From NCBI GenBank assembly GCA_018065205.1, contig JAGHTR010000152.1, positions 1 through 29,924 of the forward strand: 29,924 bases of DNA. The letters are read 5' to 3'. Position 1 is the first letter of the stretch; every line of letters starts with the position of its first letter. Positions 8,501 to 14,991 of this stretch are shown one piece after another. Both the position numbers and the translations under genes were made by a program. The notes below the pieces were generated by a model that ran no database searches, was not told where the DNA came from, and saw nothing but the letters and a program-made list of their open reading frames with translations. The DNA comes from Candidatus Colicola caccequi. Lineage in GTDB: Bacteria > Bacteroidota > Bacteroidia > Bacteroidales > Paludibacteraceae.

Positions 8501-8630
8501 TAAGGCCGCTGACCAAGTGTTGCGTCAACAAGCATCTATACTGGAGTATATATGTCGTAATATGATGTCGTATGGTCAGCGTGATTTGGCTGAGTCGTAT
8601 ATGAATAAATTGAATGAGAGTGGATACTAA
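5592..8630 (+). CDS. DUF2723 (TMEM260-like) membrane glycosyltransferase, probable protein O-mannosyltransferase type
   Basis: The 1012-residue membrane protein has about ten hydrophobic segments in the first 370 residues and again around 530-640, then a soluble C-terminal part. The first periplasmic-type loop carries EPTASFWDCGEFI (28-40), with acidic D35 and E38, and HPPGAPFF (50-57). These are hallmark DUF2723 motifs, analogous in position to the acidic pair of GT-C protein O-mannosyltransferases. Human TMEM260, a relative, is a protein O-mannosyltransferase, and Bacteroidota have general O-glycosylation of exported proteins, so a similar role is inferred. The last 120 residues (EALVREGQREKAIEVL and following) look like TPR helices. 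The ATG at 5592 follows the promoter. The cobW-like gene overlaps its end by 17 bases. Family call secure; substrate not shown. Confidence 0.85.
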   Translation: MKHFKLWNTVCGWLVFAIAAATYLMTLEPTASFWDCGEFISSAYKLDVGHPPGAPFFMLMGHFFSLFANDPSQVALCVNALSGLASAFCILFLFWSIVMLGRKLVQPDTVGRGIALLGAGAVGALAYTFSDTFWFSAVEGEVYASSSLFTAVVVWLILKWDEQADEEGSDRWLILIMYLMGLSIGVHLLNLLTIPAIVMVYYFRKYEFTWKGAIQAFVLSCILLAVILYGIIPGFPTVAGWFELLFTNVLGCPFNTGLLVYLVLVAGLLGWGIWYTYKKLEENYTQKMRWIHTGLTMIAVILVGYFSYAVIVIRSNADTPMDQNSPDNVFALKSYLNREQYGDRPLLYGQTYNAPVKLEIKGNMCIPVENQGAAQYAPAPKKEGEKDRYVVTGYKTNYEFMDEFKMLFPRMYSPQGSHVSAYKQWADVKGRRVRYDYCGQKKTEYCPTFAENMRFFFRYQVNFMYWRYFMWNFSGRQNDLQSYGDITKGNWITGFKWLDNARLGDQDKLPTDLRENKGHNVYYMLPLLLGLIGIIWQLGKQNGGGKNFTITFLLFFLTGLAIVIYLNQTPYQPRERDYAYAGSFYAFSIWIGLAVLALYEWLTAKLQNECVKTAVAAVVTVVCLLVPAQMASQNWDDHDRSDRYSCRDFGANYLRSCEKDAIIFSNGDNDTFPLWYNQEVEGEGADMRVCNLSYLQTDWYIAQMKRPYYESSALPINWEYKDYMPGANEVVMTENRIGQPISVEQAFEFVRSDDPRTKRDGDNYIPSNQLYINNPGGEPIPIRSARRYTRSEMMIMEMLQNIANDGWKRPIYFAVTVGGDYYLGLEPYFENCGMAYRITPTRSADGQERVNTEVMYDNMMHKFRYGNMNKPGIYIDENLMRMCRTHRMMFAQLAEALVREGQREKAIEVLDYADEMLPGYNVPYETTSISMASLYYFLKETDKANRLMCAVADNCVEYLDWAQSLDREYRKAADQVLRQQASILEYICRNMMSYGQRDLAESYMNKLNESGY

Positions 8631-9750
8631 TATTCCTGTATTGCTGCTGACCGGTTATTTAGGCAGTGGCAAGACCACCTTGCTAAACCGAATCCTTGCC
8701 AATCAGGCAGGGATTCGATTTGCCGTCATAGTGAACGACATCGGTGAGGTTAATGTAGATGCTGCGTTAATAGAAAAAGGTGGCATCGTTAATTCGAAGG
8801 ATGATAATCTTTTGTCTTTGACTAATGGTTGTATCTGTTGTACCCTCAAGATGGATATGGTGCAGCAGTTGCATGACTTATGCACGGCCGGTAAGTTCGA
8901 TTATATCGTAATTGAGGCCAGTGGCATTTGCGAGCCTGCTCCTATTGCTCAAACCATCTGTTCGTATCGCAAGATGGTGCCTTTTACGGAGGATCCTGCG
9001 CCTAAGTTGGATTGCATCGTGAGTGTTGTAGATGCTTTACGCCTCAAGGATGAGTTCCAAATGGGTAAAGAACTCAAGCGGACAGATTTGAACGAGGATG
9101 ATTTGGCCAGTTTGGTGATTCAGCAGATAGAGTTCTGTAACATCGTCCTGCTCAATAAGTCCAAAGAGTTGACTGATGACGAACTGAGTTATATAAAGGA
9201 AGTGATTCGTGCCATCCAGCCCACGGCGGAGATTGTAGAAACGAATTACTGCGATGTTCCGTTTGATAAGATTCTCAACACCCAATCTTTCAGTTTTGAT
9301 GCAGTGGCCGGTTCGGCAACTTGGTTACAAGGTGTAGAAGGCGATGTGGAGATGGAAAATGAAGAGGAAGGTGAAGCGTATGAGTATGGTATTGATACGT
9401 TTGTGTACTACCAGCGTAAGCCCTTCAATTTAGGTCGTTTTGATGACTTTGTAGCACGATTATGGCCCAAGAGTGTCATTCGATGCAAGGGTATGTGTTA
9501 CTTTGATTCGGAATACGACATGTGCTATTTATTTGAGCAGGCCGGTAAGCAGTTTAATCTTAAGCAATGTGGTGAGTTTTATGCCACTATGCCTAAGGAA
9601 GAACTGATGCAAGCCTTAGCACACGATCCTATCCTGCAACGCGACTGGGACGAGCAATACGGTGATCGTATGCAAAAACTCGTCTTTATCGGTCAGAACA
9701 TGGATAAAGAAGCCATCATCCGAGCATTGGATAATTGTTTGGCTTATTGA
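8614..9750 (+). CDS. CobW/COG0523-family GTP-binding metallochaperone-like protein
   Basis: G3E-family P-loop protein of 378 residues. Seen directly: Walker A GYLGSGKT at 14-21, the metal-binding CxCC motif (GCICCTLK, cysteines 73, 75 and 76), EASGICEP at 101-108, and a C-terminal CobW domain (DTFVYYQRKPF, RCKGMCYF). Family members insert or deliver Zn, Co, Fe or Ni using GTP; the metal cannot be assigned, and no Zur site or metal gene is seen nearby. Two oddities: the NKxD guanine-specificity motif reads NKSK (181-184), and an acidic stretch (VEMENEEEGEAYEYG) precedes the C-terminal domain. The ATG at 8614 overlaps the DUF2723 gene by 17 bases, so the two are probably co-transcribed; a GTG at 8620 is an alternative start. 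The 3' end overlaps the convergent GT2 gene by 7 bases. Confidence 0.88.
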   Translation: MRVDTNIPVLLLTGYLGSGKTTLLNRILANQAGIRFAVIVNDIGEVNVDAALIEKGGIVNSKDDNLLSLTNGCICCTLKMDMVQQLHDLCTAGKFDYIVIEASGICEPAPIAQTICSYRKMVPFTEDPAPKLDCIVSVVDALRLKDEFQMGKELKRTDLNEDDLASLVIQQIEFCNIVLLNKSKELTDDELSYIKEVIRAIQPTAEIVETNYCDVPFDKILNTQSFSFDAVAGSATWLQGVEGDVEMENEEEGEAYEYGIDTFVYYQRKPFNLGRFDDFVARLWPKSVIRCKGMCYFDSEYDMCYLFEQAGKQFNLKQCGEFYATMPKEELMQALAHDPILQRDWDEQYGDRMQKLVFIGQNMDKEAIIRALDNCLAY

Positions 9751-10745
9751 CGCTTTTTGCGGAAATAATAGTCAAAAATAATACTACGACGAGCAATCGT
9801 TTCCGGATAAGGAACGGTTGCTTGTTGTTTATTGGCTTGGCGTTTAGCAACGAAGCGTGGACGCATCTTCCAGAAAGCAAAGCGTGCCTGCACCACGGCC
9901 AATGCGTTCTTGCTCTTCCCGCTTACTAATAGGTGCAAGGCTGCCATATAGTCCAATACGAACCGGGCTATCCATACAGGAATAAGTCGTTGGGCAGGTA
10001 GGTTCTTATAAATCATTAGCAAGCAATTGCGGAAATTAAGGAACGTCTTACGTGGTGATTCGTAACTCAAAGCTCCTCCGCCTACGTGGTAGATGGTACT
10101 TTGTGGAATACAAACCAATTCATATCCGCGGCATTGCAAACGCCAACATAAATCGATTTCTTCCATGTGTGCAAAGAAATCCGCATCCAGTCCTCCTATT
10201 TGTTTATATATGGCTGTACGCACACACATACATGCACCTGTAGTCCAAAAAACAGGTATGACATCCTCGTATTGCCCTTCGTCTTTTTCAATGTAGGACA
10301 GGATACGTCCTCGGCAATAGGGGTAGATTAGACTATCCATTAATCCTCCGGCAGCCCCTGCATGCTCAAAATACTCCGGTTGCAAGGCAGACCGAATCTT
10401 AGGCATAGAGGCAACTATATTGGGATGCTCATCCATATAATTCAGCAAAGGAAGTAACCAACCGGAAGTCACTTCAACATCCGAATTAAGCAATACCGTA
10501 TATTCGGCATCCACTTGTTCTAATGCGCGGTTGTAGCCCTCAGCAAATCCATAATTAGTGTCAAATTGAATGACCCGAACGGTAGGAAAATCCTTGAGGA
10601 TATCTATACTATTATCCGTTGAACCATTGTCCGCAACTACAATCTCTGTGTTGGCGACATTGGTATGCCGAATCACAGAGGGTAGGTAGCGACGGAGCAT
10701 ATCTGCTCCATTCCAATTTAGTATGACTATACTACAACGTAACAT
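9744..10745 (-). CDS. Family 2 glycosyltransferase
   Basis: The 333-residue cytosolic or membrane-associated GT-A enzyme starts directly with the strand CSIVILNWNGADML. It has the nucleotide-binding ADNGSTDNS motif, the GFAEGYNRAL helix and LLNSDVEV in the place of the metal-binding DxD. A later CWRLQCRGYE region with CRGRILSYIEKDEGQ upstream resembles rhamnosyltransferase-like GT2 enzymes acting on polysaccharide or lipopolysaccharide. The sugar and acceptor are unknown. No membrane segment is evident apart from a mildly hydrophobic stretch near RFVLDYMAALHLLV. It is the last gene of a four-gene minus-strand unit, 5 bases after the LpxL-type gene, which suggests a role in lipopolysaccharide or envelope glycan assembly. 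Confidence 0.9.
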   Translation of the reverse strand: MLRCSIVILNWNGADMLRRYLPSVIRHTNVANTEIVVADNGSTDNSIDILKDFPTVRVIQFDTNYGFAEGYNRALEQVDAEYTVLLNSDVEVTSGWLLPLLNYMDEHPNIVASMPKIRSALQPEYFEHAGAAGGLMDSLIYPYCRGRILSYIEKDEGQYEDVIPVFWTTGACMCVRTAIYKQIGGLDADFFAHMEEIDLCWRLQCRGYELVCIPQSTIYHVGGGALSYESPRKTFLNFRNCLLMIYKNLPAQRLIPVWIARFVLDYMAALHLLVSGKSKNALAVVQARFAFWKMRPRFVAKRQANKQQATVPYPETIARRSIIFDYYFRKKRQ

Positions 10746-10750
10746 ATTGG

Positions 10751-11626
10751 TTATTTGTTATTAGGACGTGACCATTTCCAGCGATTATGAGTCCATAACC
10801 AGATTTCCGGTTGCTCAATTATATTCTGTTCCAATCGCCTTGCAAACTGTTCGGTAATAAAAGTGGGTTCTGTATGCGTCGGGTCATCCGTTATTAATTC
10901 CACGTGTGCTTTATAATGCCCACGTGTAGGACTGGTTAAGTGCACGTATGTTACGGCATAGCCGAACTTACGAGCAATCTGTTCTCCGCCACCAAGGAAT
11001 CCTGTATCGTGATGCAGAAAATCCGTCCAGTAATAATCATTTCCGGGTGAAGGCTTTTGGTCGGCAATGAGACCCAAAGTGAATAATTGTTGTGCTTGTT
11101 TGATTTGCACTAATTTACGCAGTAAACTGCGTTTCTCGATACAACTTCCTACACCGCTATGTTTCTCTCGCAATTGTTTCATTGCTGCATCGGCTGAGGT
11201 GTTTTTGAGTTGCCGATAGACATTATAGTGCTGAATCAAAGGATTGGTAAAATGGTGTTGAATGTCGGCTGTGTATTCCCAGTTACCCATGTGCCCTAAC
11301 ATAAAGATACACCCTCCGTTTTGTTCAGCCCACCTCTCTATATCAGTTACGTTATCCACCACAAGATACTCTTGCATTTGTGCTTTGGAAGCACGATATG
11401 AATGCACTATTTCTACTATCACACCGGCCAAATGGTGGTAGAATTGCTTTTGGATAGTTTGAATTTCCTTTTCTGACTTATCCGGGAAGGATGCACGAAT
11501 GTTTTTGTAGGAAAGGGCACGTCGATATCGTACCACGTAGAACATCAGCGGATAGATAAGTCCATCTGCGATACCATACAAAACTTTTAATGGTAATAAG
11601 GATAATATTTTAATCAGTCCTTTCAC
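10751..11626 (-). CDS. LpxL/HtrB-type lipid A acyltransferase
   Basis: The 291-residue lysophospholipid/Kdo-lipid A acyltransferase family protein transfers a secondary acyl chain to lipid A at the inner membrane. Seen directly: an N-terminal hydrophobic segment (about 10-32), the catalytic HX4E motif GHMGNWE with H112 and E117, IADQKPSPGND at 187-197, and the C-terminal WLWTHNRWKW typical of LpxL proteins. The start is GTG at 11626 (MKGLIKILSLLPL), 5 bases downstream of the small acidic protein's stop. Its neighbours are a GT2 gene after it and a small acidic protein before it. Which acyl chain it transfers cannot be told. Confidence 0.88.
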   Translation of the reverse strand: MKGLIKILSLLPLKVLYGIADGLIYPLMFYVVRYRRALSYKNIRASFPDKSEKEIQTIQKQFYHHLAGVIVEIVHSYRASKAQMQEYLVVDNVTDIERWAEQNGGCIFMLGHMGNWEYTADIQHHFTNPLIQHYNVYRQLKNTSADAAMKQLREKHSGVGSCIEKRSLLRKLVQIKQAQQLFTLGLIADQKPSPGNDYYWTDFLHHDTGFLGGGEQIARKFGYAVTYVHLTSPTRGHYKAHVELITDDPTHTEPTFITEQFARRLEQNIIEQPEIWLWTHNRWKWSRPNNK

Positions 11627-11631
11627 GTTCC

Positions 11632-11985
11632 TTAATCTTCTTCGTAATAGCCCTGTTCTACTCCGTATGCTTTCTCGCCATCCATGATGAGTTGGATTTG
11701 AACGGAGGTTAAAGCCATATGCAGTTTTTTGGCTTCGTCAATTACGTACTGCAACTCTTCCGTCTCGTCTACTTCTCCGTCCAGATAGGTAGCTTCATCG
11801 GTAGATTCGTCGTATTCCAATAGACCTTTCTCTTCTAAGAAATCGTCCATTGTATCTAAAACAAATAGCACATCGGCTTCGGTTAGACCTTGTTTATCTT
11901 CTTCAGGAATGAGACGCAAGATGTACTCCACCATCTCCCTTTCTTCAGGGTCCATAAGAGCTGTTTCAAAAGTATTATTTGCCAT
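11632..11985 (-). CDS. Small acidic conserved-looking protein of unknown function
   Basis: The protein has 117 residues and is strikingly rich in Glu and Asp. It has no signal peptide, membrane segment or cysteine cluster. It appears helical: two predicted segments (EREMVEYILRLIPEEDKQG and TEADVLFVLDTMDDFLEEKG), then a very acidic linker (DESTDEATYLDGEVDETEE) and a final helix (LHMALTSVQIQLIMDGEKAYG). I do not recognise a family. It sits between a GNAT-like gene (12 bases) and the LpxL-type gene (5 bases) on the same strand, so it is probably translated from the same mRNA. The tight spacing and normal codon use support a real gene. Confidence 0.8.
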   Translation of the reverse strand: MANNTFETALMDPEEREMVEYILRLIPEEDKQGLTEADVLFVLDTMDDFLEEKGLLEYDESTDEATYLDGEVDETEELQYVIDEAKKLHMALTSVQIQLIMDGEKAYGVEQGYYEED

Positions 11986-11997
11986 ATCGTTGTGTTT

Positions 11998-13134
11998 TTA
12001 TATATCCTTTATGTACGCGCGTCGGCGCTTATGTTGAATCTTATCGTATTCCTCAAAATTAGCAAGTACTTTGTGATTTGTTTCCAGCATAGAAGTGGTT
12101 TCAATCAGTTTGACGCCGTATTTATTAAAGGAAGGAATAATCTTATCAAATATAAGGCTATTGACTCCCTTATCACGGTAATCGGGTCGCACGGCAATGA
12201 GTAATAGGTTAAAGACCTCAAAGTGTTTGCTGTGCAATGCTCTTAATAGATGCCACCATCCGAAGGGGAATAATTTGCCTTGACATTTGCGCAATGCTTG
12301 AGCTATATCCGGCATACCTACGCCCACACCTACTATCTCATTGGTCTCGTTTACCACAATGGCTGCAAAATCAAAATTAACCAATGGGAAATACATGTCT
12401 CTATAATGTGCTTTTTGACGAGGAGTCATGGGTTGGAAGTTGTATAGTTGGTGGTAGGCAGCGTCCAATACATCCATGAATTGCAATCCATACTTGTTAC
12501 TTAATTCTTTCCCGCTGCGTACGTCATCTATCCGCAAATGACTGCGTTGTGCTACAATTTGTGCCATCCGATGCACGCGTTCAGGGACCTGTTGAGGTGC
12601 AGTAATCTGATATTCTATCCAATCGGCTTCTTTGGTCAATCCATAGTGCTCTAAATGCTGTACATAGTATGGAAAATTGTATAAACTGGCCATAGGTGCC
12701 AGATACTCATAGCCTTGTAAAAGTAATCCCTCATGATCCCAGTCTGTCAACCCAACCGGTCCGTTCATCTCTTTCATACCATGTTCTTTTCCCCACGCTG
12801 CTACGGTATCTAAGAGGGCGTGGCTAACTTCCATGTCGTCAATAAAATCCATCCAGCCAAAACGCACTCGTTGTACATTCCAATGTTGATTGGCTATGCG
12901 ATTGATGAATGCCGCTATGCGTCCAACCGGTTGTTGACCGCGGTAGGCCATCCACATTTGCATGTCGCACACCTCTAGCGAAGGATTGGCTTTAGGGTCA
13001 AACGTATTCATCTCGTCTAACCAAAGTGGAGGGCAATAATAGGGACAATCTTTGTAGAGATTGTTAGCAAAAGCGATAAATTGTTGCTTCTCTCGTTTAG
13101 TTGAAATAGGACGTATTTGAATTGGTTGTATCAT
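11998..13134 (-). CDS. GNAT-like N-acetyltransferase family protein
   Basis: The 378-residue cytosolic protein opens IQIRPISTKREKQQFIAFANNLY, followed by a conserved-looking core (PVGRIAAFINRIAN, EMNGPVGLTDWDHEGLL, MASLYNFPYY). Its C-terminal half reads like a GNAT fold (EIVGVGVGMPD, LLIAVRPDYRDKGVNSLIF, IETTSMLETNH). The RPDYRDKGVN segment fits the acetyl-CoA pyrophosphate-binding loop of GNAT proteins. I recall such proteins annotated simply as N-acetyltransferases in Bacteroidales; the substrate is unknown. It is the first gene of its minus-strand unit, with a consensus promoter at 13178-13209. The ATG at 13134 is the only well-placed start, about 37 bases after the expected transcription start. 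Confidence 0.75.
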   Translation of the reverse strand: MIQPIQIRPISTKREKQQFIAFANNLYKDCPYYCPPLWLDEMNTFDPKANPSLEVCDMQMWMAYRGQQPVGRIAAFINRIANQHWNVQRVRFGWMDFIDDMEVSHALLDTVAAWGKEHGMKEMNGPVGLTDWDHEGLLLQGYEYLAPMASLYNFPYYVQHLEHYGLTKEADWIEYQITAPQQVPERVHRMAQIVAQRSHLRIDDVRSGKELSNKYGLQFMDVLDAAYHQLYNFQPMTPRQKAHYRDMYFPLVNFDFAAIVVNETNEIVGVGVGMPDIAQALRKCQGKLFPFGWWHLLRALHSKHFEVFNLLLIAVRPDYRDKGVNSLIFDKIIPSFNKYGVKLIETTSMLETNHKVLANFEEYDKIQHKRRRAYIKDI

Positions 13135-13177
13135 GATAATGAATCATATCTATGGTTAGATAGACCGTTTTACGTTG

Positions 13178-13209
13178 CAAAAGTACAATTTTTTTCTCAT
13201 ATACACAAA
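13178..13209 (-). promoter_or_regulatory. Promoter of the GNAT-LpxL-GT2 unit
   Basis: On the minus strand, TTTG (13209-13206) and TACTTTTG (13185-13178) are separated by 20 bases, a full match to the Bacteroidota consensus. The expected start is about 13171. Confidence 0.8.
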
Positions 13210-13224
13210 AAATACAGGGATAAA

Positions 13225-13256
13225 TTTGTGCATTTCAAATATTTGTAGTAATTTTG
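13225..13256 (+). promoter_or_regulatory. Promoter of cdsA
   Basis: TTTG at 13225-13228 and TAATTTTG at 13249-13256 are 20 bases apart, a full consensus match. The expected start is about 13263, giving a leader near 30 bases. It is divergent from the promoter at 13178-13209; the two -33 boxes are only 15 bases apart. Confidence 0.82.
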
Positions 13257-13292
13257 TGCCATATTTTCAAAAATATAGCTAATCTATCCATT

Positions 13293-14117
13293 ATGAATAA
13301 TTTTGTTAAGCGCACTCTTTCTGCAACTGTTTATGCCGCATTGGTCATCTCATCGATTCTAGTGCATCCGTACTATTTTGGTGTAGTGTTTCTGGTGCTA
13401 TCTTTATTAACCGTTCGTGAATTTATGCATTTGATGCATTGTAGCGTATCACAAACGATTTGCTCCCTTGTGTTAGCAGCCGTACTATTTGCTGCGTATT
13501 ATTGCAATGGCGGACTAACCACCATCCTTAGTCGTGCTATATATGCAGGAGTACTGATGCTGGCGTTGGTGTTGGAGTTGTTCCTGAAGGCCGAAAATCC
13601 CATTCATAATTGGGGATATACTTTAGTCAGTCAGATTATGATTGCTTTACCTTTTGCCTTGATGACTCAGTTGTATGGTATGGGAGGAATAGAGCAGGGT
13701 AAATATATTTTGTTGGCGTTATTTATCCTTATTTGGGTGAATGATTCCGGGGCCTATATTGTAGGTAGTTTAATGAGTAAACGTAAAGGAGGTAATCATA
13801 AAATGTTCCCGCGCGTGAGCCCGAATAAGAGTTGGGAAGGACTTATCGGAGGTGCTTTCTTTGCGATATTGGGCGGTTGGGTGCTTTATATGGTAGAGTG
13901 GCTTCCTAATAACATTCTTTTTGCGTTAGTCTTTGCCCTTGTGATCAGTATATTTGGTACGTTAGGCGATTTGATGGAGAGTTTGATGAAACGTACAATA
14001 GGAGTAAAGGACTCCGGTAATATCATGCCGGGTCACGGCGGTGCTTTAGACCGTTTTGATAGCCTGCTTTTAGCTACGCCTGCTATCTGTTTACTTTTCC
14101 TTTGTTGGCCGCTTTAA
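13293..14117 (+). CDS. cdsA: Phosphatidate cytidylyltransferase (CDP-diglyceride synthase)
   Basis: It makes CDP-diacylglycerol from phosphatidic acid and CTP in the inner membrane, the branch point of phospholipid synthesis. The protein is 274 residues with about eight hydrophobic segments. The C-terminal CdsA signature is complete: SLMKRTIGVKDSGNIMPGHG followed by GALDRFDS, with the conserved KD and HGG-x-DRxD elements. A longer frame beginning at TTG 13254 starts inside the promoter -7 box, so the ATG at 13293 (MNNFVKRTLSATVYA) is the start. It is single on the plus strand, and its last 35 bases overlap the 3' end of the convergent GumN-like gene, so no intergenic terminator is possible between them. 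Confidence 0.93.
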   Translation: MNNFVKRTLSATVYAALVISSILVHPYYFGVVFLVLSLLTVREFMHLMHCSVSQTICSLVLAAVLFAAYYCNGGLTTILSRAIYAGVLMLALVLELFLKAENPIHNWGYTLVSQIMIALPFALMTQLYGMGGIEQGKYILLALFILIWVNDSGAYIVGSLMSKRKGGNHKMFPRVSPNKSWEGLIGGAFFAILGGWVLYMVEWLPNNILFALVFALVISIFGTLGDLMESLMKRTIGVKDSGNIMPGHGGALDRFDSLLLATPAICLLFLCWPL

Positions 14118-14988
14118 CTTTATATCCGGCTTCTTTTAGACAAGCGATTAGTCCCTTGTCCCCGCCCAGATATGCAGCATTAAGCGTAATAAAAGCCTTG
14201 CCTTCTTTTAGGTAGGGCGCAAGGCGTTTGACCCATGTACGATTGCGTTGAGCATAAACCTGATAGTCAGAAAAACTGATTGTACTGGTGTTATCAGGTC
14301 CTTCTATTTGATATGCAATATCTGTCAGTCGTCCCTGGCGGTAGAAGTCTCGGATGATACGTTCCTGTCGAATCTCTTTTTCAGGATATTCAATGATGTT
14401 CTTGAGTTCTTTGCATTGGTAGTGGAAGGGTTCTCGGTCGAATAACATATACATTGTTTCCCCAATCTCATCCAATCCATAGATAGGTCGTTTGGTTTGT
14501 TGAGCAACGGTCTCAAAGAACGTTTCCATAGTGCGTTCCTCTGAGTAATTAAGCCATAGCTTAAGTAATTCATTGCGGTAGAGTTCGGTCAAGTATGCCG
14601 GTTTCATTCTGCCTAACTGGCTTAATCCCATTCCTAAGGCCAGTTGAAGTCCCTCATCAATGGCTGCATATTCTTCTTCGGTATAAAAATTGCGCAACTG
14701 AACGGAATCGGGTAGTAGGGCCGCCTGACGCAAGGTAGATAATGCTTCGTAGTCCTCCATCGCAAACTCCGTAATAACTTTGTTACAACGACCATAGTAT
14801 TGGAATAGGTTGGGAATGGTATCTGTGAATTGTATATCCATCAGTCGGTTGGTGGCCAGTAAATATGATTTGTTTTTGCTGTTATTGCCCGATATCTCAT
14901 AGATGAGTTGGGCATAGAGACGACTTCCCAATCCAACATGGATTATGGAGAGAAACAGTACCACCAATATATATTGCCGAATTTTCAT
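14083..14988 (-). CDS. TraB/GumN-family exported protein, probably catalytically degenerate
   Basis: The 301-residue protein has a Sec signal peptide (hydrophobic about 6-20, likely cleavage after RLYA at residue 26). The mature part has the TraB/GumN layout: LIYEISGNNSKNKSYLL, then VITEFAME (Glu74), MKPAYLTEL, PIYGLDEIGE and a C-terminal FITLNAAYLGGDKGLIACLKEAGYKV. In active TraB/GumN/Tiki-like proteins the first motif reads GTxH and the last G-x-GHL-x-G-x-x-G. Here they are ATNR (45-48) and NAAYL (270-274), so both signature histidines are missing. It is the last gene of the long minus-strand run, 3 bases after the TPR gene's stop. It may be a binding or structural derivative rather than a peptidase. 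Family call fairly secure, loss of activity inferred. Confidence 0.75.
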   Translation of the reverse strand: MKIRQYILVVLFLSIIHVGLGSRLYAQLIYEISGNNSKNKSYLLATNRLMDIQFTDTIPNLFQYYGRCNKVITEFAMEDYEALSTLRQAALLPDSVQLRNFYTEEEYAAIDEGLQLALGMGLSQLGRMKPAYLTELYRNELLKLWLNYSEERTMETFFETVAQQTKRPIYGLDEIGETMYMLFDREPFHYQCKELKNIIEYPEKEIRQERIIRDFYRQGRLTDIAYQIEGPDNTSTISFSDYQVYAQRNRTWVKRLAPYLKEGKAFITLNAAYLGGDKGLIACLKEAGYKVKAANKGKVNR

Positions 14989-14991
14989 GTA

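Noticed and set aside
13254..13292. TTG start giving a 13-residue extension on CdsA
   Set aside because: The codon lies in the TAATTTTG -7 box; the ATG at 13293 gives the normal CdsA N-terminus.
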